From Rhodanobacter denitrificans (GTDB taxonomy: Bacteria; Pseudomonadota; Gammaproteobacteria; Xanthomonadales; Rhodanobacteraceae), in assembly GCF_003335105.1 (NCBI RefSeq), contig NZ_QFWQ01000011.1, positions 1 to 64,000 of the forward strand: 64,000 bases of DNA, in the 5' to 3' direction. Below the pieces are notes generated by a model. The model saw only the letters and a list, made by a program, of their open reading frames with translations, was not told the origin of the DNA and made no database searches. The position numbers and the translations under genes were made by a program. How positions within the stretch are numbered: position 1 is the stretch's first letter; each line of letters opens with the position of its first letter. Positions 53,360-62,139 of the stretch are shown one piece after another.

Positions 53360-54565
53360 TCAACAGCGTTCGAGCACGCCGCAGATCGCCTCGAGGTCCG
53401 CGTCGGTCATCCACGGGCTGTTGCCGATGGTGAGGCTGCGCGCGGCGAAGTCGCGGGCATGCGGCACGTCCTGCGTCGGCACCATGCCGGCGAGGTAGGG
53501 GTAGTCGGGCAAGGCGTGGATGAACAGGCGGCTGACGCCGAGGCCGGCCTGCCACAGCTGCGCCAGCGCGGCGTCGCGGCGGCGGCGGTCGGGCAGCAGC
53601 AGCAGGAAGAACGGCCAGTTGCCGTGCGCGCCGGCGGGGTCGTCGAGCACGCTGACGCCAGGGAGGCGGCGTAGCCGCGGCAGATGGCGCTGCGCCTGCG
53701 CCGACAGCTGCCCGAGGAAGGCCGGCAGGCGCACCGCGGCATGCGCGCCCACCGCCTGGCGCCAGCGGCCCACCGCGTGCAGCGGCAGCGGCAGCGCGAA
53801 GTCGTCGCCCACCGCGGCGATCTCGTCGCCATGGCGCAGCGCGCGGCGCAGCGGATCGCCGTAGGCCAGGCGCAGGCCGCGCGGACGGTACAGCGCGGCA
53901 TAGCCGAGGAGTTCGAGGCTGCGGCGCAGCTCCCAGCGCAGGCTGTACGGCGCGATGCGCGCAGCGGTATGCGCCAGCCGTTCGCGCAGCGCCGGGTCGC
54001 GCGCCAGCAGCAGGCCGCCTTCGTAGATCGACAGGCCCTTGCCGGCGGCAAGGCTGAAGAAGCCGACGTCGCCGGCCAATCCCACGCTGTCGCCCGCGCG
54101 GCGCGCGCCCAGGGCCTGGGCGGCATCCTCGATCACGTACGCGCCGACCTGGCGCGCGGCGGCAAGCGCGTCGTCGACATCGGCGACGCGACCGGCCAGG
54201 TGGGTGGGCACGATCGCCAGCGTGCGTTCGTCGCAGGCGGCGCGCAGCGCGGCCGGGTCCATGTCGTAGTGGCCCGGACGCAGGTCGCACAGCTGCAGCT
54301 CCAGCCCGGCCTGGTGCACCGCCAGCGCCACCAGCGGGCAGGTGTAGGCGGGCACCACCACGCGGCGGCGGTGCGGCTGCGCCTCGCGCAGCGTCGCCAG
54401 CGTGATCAGCAGTGCGGCGGTGCCGGAGCAGGTCAGCTGCAGCGGCGGCGTGCCGAGCAGCGCGGCGACGTCATCGGCCAGCCCGGGCGCGCCCGGGCGC
54501 AGGTCGGCCGGGCGCAGCGGCAGGCCCGCGGTGGACGGCAGTTCGTGGCGGCGACGGGGCAGCAT
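53360..54565 (-). CDS. DegT/DnrJ/EryC1-type sugar aminotransferase (ArnB-like)
   Basis: 401-aa fold-type I aminotransferase. PLP lysine K176 (FFSLAAGKGLSIYEGG), D147 (VIEDAAQALGA), LQLTCSGTAALLI near 45, and VVVPAYTCPLVALAVHQAG. The family converts keto-sugar nucleotides to amino sugars (ArnB, DesV and others). Here it would supply an amino sugar for the membrane glycosyltransferase. ATG 54565 follows the first EamA gene by 22 bp. Its lysine motif (AGKGLS rather than SFHPTK) is unusual, so a non-sugar substrate cannot be excluded. Confidence 0.85.
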   Translation of the reverse strand: MLPRRRHELPSTAGLPLRPADLRPGAPGLADDVAALLGTPPLQLTCSGTAALLITLATLREAQPHRRRVVVPAYTCPLVALAVHQAGLELQLCDLRPGHYDMDPAALRAACDERTLAIVPTHLAGRVADVDDALAAARQVGAYVIEDAAQALGARRAGDSVGLAGDVGFFSLAAGKGLSIYEGGLLLARDPALRERLAHTAARIAPYSLRWELRRSLELLGYAALYRPRGLRLAYGDPLRRALRHGDEIAAVGDDFALPLPLHAVGRWRQAVGAHAAVRLPAFLGQLSAQAQRHLPRLRRLPGVSVLDDPAGAHGNWPFFLLLLPDRRRRDAALAQLWQAGLGVSRLFIHALPDYPYLAGMVPTQDVPHARDFAARSLTIGNSPWMTDADLEAICGVLERC

Positions 54566-54587
54566 GCGCGCAGCGTACCGCGGCGGC

Positions 54588-54995
54588 TCAGCTGTCCGCG
54601 GCGACCGGCTCGGGCACCGCCGCATGCTCGCTGTTTTCGGCGAAGCCGAGGCAGACGATGCCGGCGATGATCGCGACGGCGCCCGCCACGCGGACCACGG
54701 TGAGGTGCTCGTCGAACAGCCACACCGACAGCAGCATCACCGACACCACCTCGAGGTGCGAGGCGGCGAACGCGGGGCCGATCGGCGCGTGCTTGAGCAG
54801 GGCCATCCAGGTGAAGAACGCGCCGACGTAGCCCACGATCGCGCCGTAGACCCACGGCTGGCCGAACACGCGCAGCAGCCAGGCCAGACTGGCCTCGACC
54901 GGCAGCGCCTGGGTGCCGGCGTACTTGAAACTGATCTGCGCCAGGGTGTCGAAGCCCATCAGCAGCAGGAAGCCGAACAGGTAGAAGCGCCTCAT
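54588..54995 (-). CDS. EamA/SMR-type half-transporter, ArnF/E-like (1)
   Basis: 135 aa with four membrane helices: FYLFGFLLLMGFDTLAQISFKY, PWVYGAIVGYVGAFFTWMALL, AASHLEVVSVMLLSVWLFDE, VAGAVAIIAGIVCLGFAE. ~110-135-residue EamA halves of this kind function as pairs, as with ArnE/ArnF, which flip undecaprenyl-phosphate-aminoarabinose. The start overlaps the second half gene by 4 bp, which strongly implies a heterodimer. A charged tail (ENSEHAAVPEPVAADS) follows the last helix. Confidence 0.85.
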   Translation of the reverse strand: MRRFYLFGFLLLMGFDTLAQISFKYAGTQALPVEASLAWLLRVFGQPWVYGAIVGYVGAFFTWMALLKHAPIGPAFAASHLEVVSVMLLSVWLFDEHLTVVRVAGAVAIIAGIVCLGFAENSEHAAVPEPVAADS

Positions 54996-55369
54996 CCGCC
55001 GAGCCCCACGATCGCCACGCCGAGGGTGACCAGCGCGATGCCGGCGATGCGCAGACGGGTCAGCTTCTCGCCGAACAGGATGCGTCCGGCGACCATGATC
55101 GCCACGATGTTGATCGAGCCCAGCAGCACGCCCTCGGACAGCGGGACCAGCGACAGGAACGCGATCCACACCAGGAACTCGACCACGTAGCAACCGACGC
55201 CCAGCCACAGCCACGGGCGCGCCGCCATATGCTTCCAGCGCGCCAGCCCGTCGCCCGCGGTCTCGTCGCCGGCGGCGGCCTTGAACGCCAGCTGGCCGCC
55301 GCTGTCGAGCACGATGTTGAGCAGCCACAGACCCGCGACCAGCGGGGAGATGGTGTCGGCCGCCGGCAT
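54992..55369 (-). CDS. EamA/SMR-type half-transporter, ArnE/F-like (2)
   Basis: 125 aa with four helices: LVAGLWLLNIVLDSGGQLAFKAA, WLGVGCYVVEFLVWIAFLSLV, LGSINIVAIMVAGRILFGE, and IAGIALVTLGVAIVGL. Paired with the preceding gene by a 4-bp overlap. Together they would flip an undecaprenyl-linked sugar to the periplasm for the ArnT-like transferase. ATG 55369 lies 2 bp after the hydrolase stop. Confidence 0.85.
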   Translation of the reverse strand: MPAADTISPLVAGLWLLNIVLDSGGQLAFKAAAGDETAGDGLARWKHMAARPWLWLGVGCYVVEFLVWIAFLSLVPLSEGVLLGSINIVAIMVAGRILFGEKLTRLRIAGIALVTLGVAIVGLGG

Positions 55370-55371
55370 GG

Positions 55372-56256
55372 TCAGGCCGCGGCCGCGATATGCGGTGATT
55401 GGCCGGTGGCGACCACGCGCTCGAAGAACGCCGCCGAGCGGTCGATCAGGGTGCGCCGCTCGCGATCGATGGTGATCATGTGATAGCTGTCCTCGAGCAG
55501 CAGCAGCTCGGTCGGCGCGGCGACATGGCGCAGCACCAGTTCGGCGTTCTTCGGGCTGGCCACGTCGTCGTCGCTGGCGTGGGCGACCAGGCACGGCGCG
55601 GTCACCTGCGGCAGCCGGCGCCGCACGTCGGCGGCCAGCCGGTACATCTCGGCCAGCGAGTACCACGGGTTGCCGGGCAGGCCGGCGGCGGCGCTGTCGC
55701 CGCCGAGCATGGCGGTGCTGACCTGCGCGCGCAGGCGCTCGTCGCGGATGCCGTAGGGCGGCTGCTCCATGAAGCTGCGGTCGCGGCCGATGCCGAGCCT
55801 CTTCAGCAGCGGCAGCAGGAACGACAGCCGCGCCATCCGCGGGATGCTCCAGCCGTCGTAGCGGAAGGTGGCGCCGTACACGCCGACGCCGGCGACCTGC
55901 GCGGGGCGGTCGGCGGCCAGCTTCAGCGCCAGCAGCGCGCCCATCGAGAGGCCGCCGACGAACAGGTGGTCGACCTTTTCCAGCAGCGCGTCGGCGGCCT
56001 GCTCCACGCTGGCGTACCAGTCGCGCCAGCCGGTGGCGAGCAGGTCCTCGACGTTGCCGCAGTGGCCCGCCAGCTGCATGCCGTGCACGGTGAAGCCGGC
56101 GCGGTTGAGGCCCTTGCCGAGCAGCTTCATTTCCATCGGCGTGCCGGTGAGGCCGTGGATCAGCAGCACGCCGCTGCGGCCGCCCTCGAAGAAGAAGTCA
56201 GTCTGCTGGATCACGCGCTTGCCTTGCGGGAATGAGTCGCGGCTATTTTCATGCAC
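55372..56256 (-). CDS. Alpha/beta hydrolase (carboxylesterase/lipase-like)
   Basis: 294-aa serine hydrolase: oxyanion loop LLIHGLTGTPMEMK, nucleophile in GGLSMGALLALK, acid in AHASDDDVASPKNAE, base in LLEDSYHMITID, the pattern of Est30-type carboxylesterases and monoacylglycerol lipases. No signal peptide. The start is GTG 56256; ATG codons near it are out of frame. It lies 25 bp from the membrane-fusion gene and 2 bp from the EamA pair, so it belongs to the operon. It could remove a misprimed acyl group from carrier protein or edit an acyl lipid (inference). Confidence 0.85.
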   Translation of the reverse strand: MHENSRDSFPQGKRVIQQTDFFFEGGRSGVLLIHGLTGTPMEMKLLGKGLNRAGFTVHGMQLAGHCGNVEDLLATGWRDWYASVEQAADALLEKVDHLFVGGLSMGALLALKLAADRPAQVAGVGVYGATFRYDGWSIPRMARLSFLLPLLKRLGIGRDRSFMEQPPYGIRDERLRAQVSTAMLGGDSAAAGLPGNPWYSLAEMYRLAADVRRRLPQVTAPCLVAHASDDDVASPKNAELVLRHVAAPTELLLLEDSYHMITIDRERRTLIDRSAAFFERVVATGQSPHIAAAA

Positions 56257-56281
56257 AGCATGATCGCAGCCGGCGGTTTCC

Positions 56282-57262
56282 TCAGTCTTTCGCGGCCGCT
56301 GCGGCGGGCGGCGCCTTGCTGAAACGCACGATCACGCGCTGGCCGATGCGCAGGTCCGGGCTCTGGCCGGAGCCGGGCTGGTCGAACGCCAGCACGCATT
56401 CCACCGTGCGGGCGTTGGCGCGCACTTGCGGGTCGTTCTCCAGCGTAGCCGGGCCGTACACCTTGCCGACGCGCAGCACGTGCGCGTTCCAGGACTCGCC
56501 GGCACGCCCGTTGTCGGCGCTGACTTCCGCCGCCATGCCGGGCTGGATCGCGCCGACGAAGCTGTCGTTGAGTTCCGCGCGCACGATCCGCGGCTTTTGC
56601 GGCAGCAGGGTGAACACGGCGCCGGAGGCGGGCGACACGCTGGCGCCGGGCTGCGCCGACACGTGCACCACCTCGGCGTCGAACGGGGCGACCAGGCTGC
56701 GTTGCTTCAGCTCGTAGCGGGCTTCGCCCAGCTTCTGCCCGGCCATGTCCAGCGCCGCGCGGGCGGCCTGCTGTTCCGCATCGAGCTGCGCGGCGGCCTC
56801 GCTGGCGTCGTCGGCGCTCTGGCCGTCGCCGGCACCGGCGGCCACCGCTGCGGCCAGCCGCTGCGCGCGCTGCTTCGCCGCCGCCTGCTTGATGCCGAGC
56901 AGCTTCAGCTGTGCCTGCGCCTGTTCCTGCTGCGCCTGCGCGGCATCGACGGCCAGCCGGGCCGGTTCGTCGTCCAGCGCGGCCAGCAGCTGGCCCTGCC
57001 GGACATGGTCGCCCTCGTGCACCGCGACCCTGGCAAGCACGCCCTCGCGCGGCATCGACAGGCTCAGCAGCCCGCCTTCGACGTCGATGCGGCCGCGCGC
57101 CACCGCGGCATAGGCCGCGACCGGGCCGGCGGCGGGACCGGCCGGCGTGGCGGGCCGCGAACAACCCGCGGCCAGCCAGGTGCTGCACAGGGCCAGCGAG
57201 CCGAGCCGGAGCCAGCGGGACACGGCGGGGCGTTGCGACGGATGGGACACGAGCGGTTTCAT
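56282..57262 (-). CDS. HlyD/DevB-type membrane fusion protein
   Basis: 326-aa membrane fusion protein. N-terminal lipoprotein-like signal (LALCSTWLAAGCSRP), biotin/lipoyl half-motif EGVLARVAVHEGDHVRQGQLL, a long helical hairpin rich in Ala/Gln (~95-180), second half APFDAEVVHVSAQPGASVSP and beta-barrel domain. This is the DevB/MacA type that pairs with FtsX-like permeases. ATG 57262 overlaps the ABC ATPase stop (ATGA). Confidence 0.9.
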   Translation of the reverse strand: MKPLVSHPSQRPAVSRWLRLGSLALCSTWLAAGCSRPATPAGPAAGPVAAYAAVARGRIDVEGGLLSLSMPREGVLARVAVHEGDHVRQGQLLAALDDEPARLAVDAAQAQQEQAQAQLKLLGIKQAAAKQRAQRLAAAVAAGAGDGQSADDASEAAAQLDAEQQAARAALDMAGQKLGEARYELKQRSLVAPFDAEVVHVSAQPGASVSPASGAVFTLLPQKPRIVRAELNDSFVGAIQPGMAAEVSADNGRAGESWNAHVLRVGKVYGPATLENDPQVRANARTVECVLAFDQPGSGQSPDLRIGQRVIVRFSKAPPAAAAAKD

Positions 57263-58017
57263 GAAGGATTTCCGTGGCTGTCGGTGGCCGGCGCCTCGCT
57301 GCGCCGGTCGCTGAGTATGCGGCCGTCCTCCATCGCCAGCACGCGGTCGGCGTGGACGACCAGGCGCGGGTCGTGGCTGACGCACAGCACGGTGGTGCCG
57401 TGGGTGCGCGCGATGCGATGCAGGATGTCGATGATGACCTGGCCGTTGGCGGCGTCCAGCGCGCTGGTCGGCTCGTCGGCGAACAGCAGCTCCGGCCGCT
57501 TGGCCAGCGCTCGGGCGATCGCCACGCGCTGCTTCTCGCCGCCGGACAGTTCGGACGGGCGCAGCCGCATGCGGTGCGCCAGGCCGACCTCCTCCAGCGA
57601 CTGCTGCGCGCGGTAGCGCGCCTCGTCGCGCGACAGGCCCATGTGGTTCAGCGGCAGCTCGACCTGCTCGAACGCGCTCAGCGCGGGGAACAGGTTGAAG
57701 CCCTGGAACACGAAGCCGGTATGCTGCAGGCGAAACCGCTCCAGCGCGCGCAGGTCGAGCTGGCCCAGCTCGCTGCCGAGCGCGCAGACGCGGCCGCCGT
57801 CGACCTTCTGCAGGCCGCTGAGGACCGCCAGCAGGGTGCTCTTGCCGCAACCGGACGGGCCGGAGATCAGGGTCAGCTCGCCGGCCTCGATGCTGAGGCT
57901 GAGGCCGTCCAGCACCTGTGTGCGCTGGTTGCCCGAGACGAACGCCTTGCTGACGTTCTCGGCCTGCAGCGACGGCGCGCGCGCGGCTTCGGCGGTGGTG
58001 GCGGGCATCGCGGTCAT
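57259..58017 (-). CDS. ABC transporter ATPase (DevA/LolD/MacB type)
   Basis: 252-aa ATPase: Walker A GPSGCGKST, Q-loop FVFQGFNLFP, signature LSGGEKQRVAIARAL, Walker B LLFADEPTSALD, H-loop SHDPR. This belongs to the MacB/LolD/DevA group that drives FtsX-like permeases. ATG 58017 overlaps the permease stop as ATGA; an in-frame ATG at 58008 is an alternative. Energises the exporter with the adjacent permease and fusion protein. Confidence 0.93.
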   Translation of the reverse strand: MTAMPATTAEAARAPSLQAENVSKAFVSGNQRTQVLDGLSLSIEAGELTLISGPSGCGKSTLLAVLSGLQKVDGGRVCALGSELGQLDLRALERFRLQHTGFVFQGFNLFPALSAFEQVELPLNHMGLSRDEARYRAQQSLEEVGLAHRMRLRPSELSGGEKQRVAIARALAKRPELLFADEPTSALDAANGQVIIDILHRIARTHGTTVLCVSHDPRLVVHADRVLAMEDGRILSDRRSEAPATDSHGNPS

Positions 58018-59144
58018 CTCAGCAGGTTGGCGGGATCGGCGCGGCGCAGGCTGCGCATCGCGGCCAGTCCGGAGACGGCGGCAAGGCCCATCACCAGGAT
58101 GATGCAGGCCAGTGCCGCCGTCACGTTCAGCACCACCGGCACATCCTGGCTGCGCGCCAGCAGCATCAGCACGATGCCGAGCACGCTGGCGCCGAGCAAA
58201 CCGAGCGCGCCGACCCAGAAGGCCTGCTCGAGCACCACCTTGCGCAGGGCGCCCACGCCCACGCCGAGCGCGTTGAGCGTGGCGTACTCGCGCACCGAGC
58301 CGTTGACCGCGGCGATCAGGGTCTGGCTGGTGATCGCAGCGCCGACCAGGAACACGATGCCGGCCAGGAACAGCACGCCGGCGCCGGCGCCGGTGTCGAA
58401 CAGCCAGTAGTGCACCGAGATGTTGGCGAAATCACGGGCGCTCCACGCGGTGTACGGGCCGAACGCGGTGTCGCCGCGCAGGCGCGCGGCCACCGCTTCG
58501 GCCTGGGCCGGATCGCGCAGCTTCGCGACCAGGTAGGTCGGGCCGTCGTCGCTCGGGTCGCTGTCCAGCTGGCGCGCGGTATCCAGCGAGCACAGCACGT
58601 TGACCCCGCCCAGCGCGCGCAGGCCGGTGCTGATGCCGACCACCCGCACCCGCCGGCCGTTGATGGTGGCGGTCTGGCCGATATCCACGCCGAGCTGGTC
58701 CATGGCGGAGCGGTCGATCACGATCGCGTCCGGCTCGGCCAGCCGCGCCCGCAGGGCCGGCGACAGCACCCTGGAATACATCAGGCCGTCGGCGCGGGTG
58801 TCGATGCCGGAGACGAACACCGACACGCCGCCGGTCTCGTGCGCACCGCGCCAGTCGCCGTCGACCCACAGGTACGGCTCGACCCGTTCCACGGCCGGGT
58901 CCATCAGGATGCGCGACTGCAGGTCGGCGTTGATCGTGCGGCCCAGGCTCACGCTCTGCGTGCCGGGAAAACCCACCCACACGTCGGCCGACGAACCGGT
59001 GATGTACAGGCTGGTGCTGCCGAAGATGCCCAGCACCAGCGCGATCTGCAGCAGCTGCAGCAGGCCGGCGAAGCCGACCGCCAGGATCGCCGGCAGGAAG
59101 CGCCGCCATTCGTAGACCAGGGTCTTGCGCGCGAGGGCGACCAT
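58014..59144 (-). CDS. FtsX-like ABC permease (DevC type)
   Basis: 376-aa permease: helix 1 at ~18-42 (LPAILAVGFAGLLQLLQIALVLG), a large periplasmic MacB_PCD-like domain (45-260), and three C-terminal helices (~268-370) of the FtsX domain ending MRSLRRADPANLLR. Being separate from the ATPase and ~380 residues, it resembles DevC rather than the fused MacB. DevBCA with a TolC channel exports heterocyst glycolipids in cyanobacteria. One-base overlap with the upstream channel gene. Confidence 0.88.
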   Translation of the reverse strand: MVALARKTLVYEWRRFLPAILAVGFAGLLQLLQIALVLGIFGSTSLYITGSSADVWVGFPGTQSVSLGRTINADLQSRILMDPAVERVEPYLWVDGDWRGAHETGGVSVFVSGIDTRADGLMYSRVLSPALRARLAEPDAIVIDRSAMDQLGVDIGQTATINGRRVRVVGISTGLRALGGVNVLCSLDTARQLDSDPSDDGPTYLVAKLRDPAQAEAVAARLRGDTAFGPYTAWSARDFANISVHYWLFDTGAGAGVLFLAGIVFLVGAAITSQTLIAAVNGSVREYATLNALGVGVGALRKVVLEQAFWVGALGLLGASVLGIVLMLLARSQDVPVVLNVTAALACIILVMGLAAVSGLAAMRSLRRADPANLLR

Positions 59145-60595
59145 CAGGGGTTCGCCTGTCCTGCGGCAACCGGCGCGGGCGATGCGTCCGGCGCCGGCGC
59201 GCTCGGCCGCGGCGCGCCGCCGAGCGCCTTGAACAGCGCCACGTAGGCCAGGCTGTGGCTGGCGCGTGCATCGGCCAGTTCCAGCGCGGCCTGGTCCGCG
59301 GCGAGCTGGCTCTCGACGCGGTCGAGCGGACTGCCCAGGCGCAGGCCGACGCGCTTCTGCACGGTCTGGTCGACGCGCTGCAGCGCCTGCCAGGCGAGCT
59401 TGCTGTGCTGCTCGCGCTGCTGTTGCTGCTGCAGGCTGCCGAGCGCGGTCTCCACTTCGGCCACGCCCTGCAGCACGGCCTGCCGGTAGGCCAGCACGCT
59501 GGCCTTCAGCTCGTGGTCCCTGGCGTGCTTGGCCGCCACCCGCATGCCCCAGTCGAACAGCGGGATGTTGATCGCCGGACCCACCGACGCGATGCCGTTG
59601 GGGGTGGTGGAAAAACGGTGGTCGTTGTTGATGTCCGCCGCCCACACCATCGAGGCGCCCAGGCCGATGCTGGGATACATGTCGGCATGGGCCAGCGCCA
59701 GCTCGCCGGCGGCGCGCAGCACGTCCGCCTGGGCGCGCGCGATCTCGGGCCGCGTGCGCAGCAGGTCGGCCGGGGTGCCGTCGATCCGCCAGCTGCCCAC
59801 TTCGGGCGGCGGGCCAGGCAGCAGCCAGACCGGATCGGGCTGGTTGCGGCCGAGCAGCACGGCCAGCCGCTGCGCGCTGGCGTCGATCGCCTGGCGCGGC
59901 GCGGCCAGTGCGGCCTGCGCCTGCGCGAAGGCGGCCTGGGCCTGGTCCACCGCGCTCGGCGCGGCCAGCTGCAGGCGCTCGCGCGCCTGCACCAGCTCCC
60001 ATTCGTGCTGGCGCGCCTGGCTTACCTGCAGCAGCAACTGTTCCTGTTGCTGGGCGGTGCGCAGGCCGATCCATTCGCGCACCACCTCAGCGACCAGGCT
60101 GACCCGGGCGGCCTGCAGGTCGGCGACGCTGGCATCCAGCTCGCCCTGCGACAGGCGCCGGGTGCCTTCGGCACGGCCGAACAGGCCCAGCTCCCAGGTG
60201 GCATCGAAGCCGGCGACGAAATACGAGGCGCTGGCGTCGGGGTCGATCGCATCGTTGGTCCGCGCGATCAGGCTCGGCAGATAGCGCGCGCCGGAATGCT
60301 TGCGCAGAACCCGCGTCGCGCGCATGCGCTCGACCGCCTGCGCCACGTCCAGGTTGTCGGCCAGCGCGCGATCGACCAGCGCATCGAGCCCGGCATCGTC
60401 GAAGACATGCCACCAGCCGCGCAGGTCGGTCGCCGGGGCCGGCTGCGAGGCGGTCGCGTGCTGCCACTGCGCCGGTACCGGTGGCGCCAGCTTCGGCAAC
60501 GGCGCGGCGCAACCGGCCAGCCCGCACAGCAGCATGCCAAGCAGGCCGATACGCAGGTGGTTGCCGGAAATGGCGTTGCTCGATCGGGGTGGCAC
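59144..60595 (-). CDS. TolC-family outer-membrane channel of the DevABC-like exporter
   Basis: 483-aa outer-membrane factor, probably a lipoprotein (LLGMLLCGLAGCAAPLP). Two OEP repeats: ADNLDVAQAVERMRATRVLRKHSGARYLPSL in the first half and RTRPEIARAQADVLRAAGELALAHADMYPSIGLGAS in the second. The start is best placed at GTG 60595, giving a 28-residue signal; no ATG gives a sensible signal. A separate channel for this exporter, distinct from the RND one at 39838-41250, implies a dedicated substrate. 134 bp downstream of the sensor kinase. Confidence 0.85.
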   Translation of the reverse strand: MPPRSSNAISGNHLRIGLLGMLLCGLAGCAAPLPKLAPPVPAQWQHATASQPAPATDLRGWWHVFDDAGLDALVDRALADNLDVAQAVERMRATRVLRKHSGARYLPSLIARTNDAIDPDASASYFVAGFDATWELGLFGRAEGTRRLSQGELDASVADLQAARVSLVAEVVREWIGLRTAQQQEQLLLQVSQARQHEWELVQARERLQLAAPSAVDQAQAAFAQAQAALAAPRQAIDASAQRLAVLLGRNQPDPVWLLPGPPPEVGSWRIDGTPADLLRTRPEIARAQADVLRAAGELALAHADMYPSIGLGASMVWAADINNDHRFSTTPNGIASVGPAINIPLFDWGMRVAAKHARDHELKASVLAYRQAVLQGVAEVETALGSLQQQQQREQHSKLAWQALQRVDQTVQKRVGLRLGSPLDRVESQLAADQAALELADARASHSLAYVALFKALGGAPRPSAPAPDASPAPVAAGQANP

Positions 60596-60729
60596 GGTAG
60601 ACGGATTCCATGACGACGCCCCGCGGAAGGCGCATGCGTCGGTAGATGGCAAGGATACCCGCGCGTATCGTCGTCGTGAAATCCTGCTTCCTCCGGACGA
60701 CGGTGGAGTGGGGGTCGCGCGGGACGCGG

Positions 60730-62139
60730 TCATGCTGTGGAGGTCAAGGCGGCCGGTGGGGGTGGGAAGTGTACGTCCACACGCAGGCCACGTTCCTGTC
60801 CATTTCGAAAGACGACCTCGGCATGATGGCGCCCGGCGATGCGCCGGACGATGGCCAGGCCGAGCCCGCTGCCCTGCTCCTGGCTGCCGCCCACACGGAA
60901 AAAACGCTCGCTCAACCGCGGCAGCAATTCCGTCGGCACGCCCGGCCCGTTGTCCTCGACGCTGAGGGTGGCGCCGCCGCCGTCCCGCGCCTGCAGCCGC
61001 ACCGTGATGTCGCTGCCGCGGCCGGCATAGCGCACGGCGTTGTCGATCAGGTTGTCCAGCAGGTCCTGCAGGCCGGCCGCGTCGCCGAGGATGTACAGCG
61101 GCTCCTGGCGACCCTCGTAGCCGAGGTCGACGCCGGCGCGGATCGCCTCGTACACGCGTTGCGACACCGCCTCGGGGATCAGCCTGGCGAGATCGAGCAG
61201 GCGGTAGTCGCCGGTATCGGCTGGAGCCGCCTGCGCGCGGGTCAGCGCGAGCAGCTGCGAGGAGGTGCGCGCGGCCCGCCGGGTCAGTCGCTGGATGTGG
61301 TCGAAGGCGTCGGACAGCGTCTCCGGCCGCGGGTCGGCGAGCGCGCGGTCGACGTGCAGGCTCAGCCCCGCCAGCGGGGTGCGCAGCTGGTGCGCGGCAT
61401 CGGCGATGAAGCGGTCGTGCAGGGCCAGCATGCCGCGCAGGCGACCGAACAGCGCGTCGATGGTGCGGGTCAGCGGCTGGATCTCCTGCGGCACGTCGGG
61501 ACCGTCGATCGGCGCCAGTTCGTCCGAGCGGCTGGCCAGCCGCGCGGTCAGCGGTTCGAGCACACGCAAGCCGCGGCTGACCCCGAACCAGACCAGAGAC
61601 AGCACGCAGGCGATCAGGAAGGTCTGCATGACCACCGCCAGCAGCAGGATCTCGCGCGCCTGCTCGTGGCGGTCGCGCAAGGTCTCGGCGACGACGACGG
61701 TGAGGCTGTCGCCGGGGTCGTCCGCCGTGGTCACCCGCACATCCGCCGCGCGCAGGGTGTGCCCGTCCAGGCGGGTGTTGTACAGCGTGGGCGTGGCGTC
61801 GGGCACCGACGCGGCCACCAGTCGCGCCAGCCGGCCGTCGCCCGCAAGCAGGCCGTGCCGGGAGCTGCTCACGCTGAAATAGCTGCGGCCGACCGGATCG
61901 TATTCGAGCAGGAAGCGCGCCTGCGGCGTCAGCCGCCCGCCGTGCGGATCCTTGCCAAGCATCTTCGCCAGCGTCAACGCATCGCCGCCCAGGTCGCGGT
62001 CGTGCACCCGGTTGGCATAGGTCAGCGCCACGCCGTAGCTCAGCAGCGCATCCAGAAGCAGCAGCACCGCCATCGGGATCAGCAGGAATACCAGTAGCCG
62101 GCGACGCAGGCTGGGGCGCAAGGGCGACGACCGCTTCAT
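60730..62139 (-). CDS. Sensor histidine kinase of the exporter operon
   Basis: 469-aa kinase. Helix 1 ~15-40, periplasmic 2CSK_N-type sensor 41-~160 (YFSVSSSRHGLLAGDGRLA, VRVTTADDPGDSLTVVVAETL), helix 2 ~165-187, H250 in FIADAAHQLRTPLAG, N box DLLDNLIDNAVRYAG, G boxes VEDNGPGVP and GSGLGLAIVRRIAG. The QseC/TctE-like sensor type responds to small organic acids or cations in known members; the ligand here is unknown. ATG 62139 overlaps the regulator stop (ATGA). Confidence 0.9.
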   Translation of the reverse strand: MKRSSPLRPSLRRRLLVFLLIPMAVLLLLDALLSYGVALTYANRVHDRDLGGDALTLAKMLGKDPHGGRLTPQARFLLEYDPVGRSYFSVSSSRHGLLAGDGRLARLVAASVPDATPTLYNTRLDGHTLRAADVRVTTADDPGDSLTVVVAETLRDRHEQAREILLLAVVMQTFLIACVLSLVWFGVSRGLRVLEPLTARLASRSDELAPIDGPDVPQEIQPLTRTIDALFGRLRGMLALHDRFIADAAHQLRTPLAGLSLHVDRALADPRPETLSDAFDHIQRLTRRAARTSSQLLALTRAQAAPADTGDYRLLDLARLIPEAVSQRVYEAIRAGVDLGYEGRQEPLYILGDAAGLQDLLDNLIDNAVRYAGRGSDITVRLQARDGGGATLSVEDNGPGVPTELLPRLSERFFRVGGSQEQGSGLGLAIVRRIAGRHHAEVVFRNGQERGLRVDVHFPPPPAALTSTA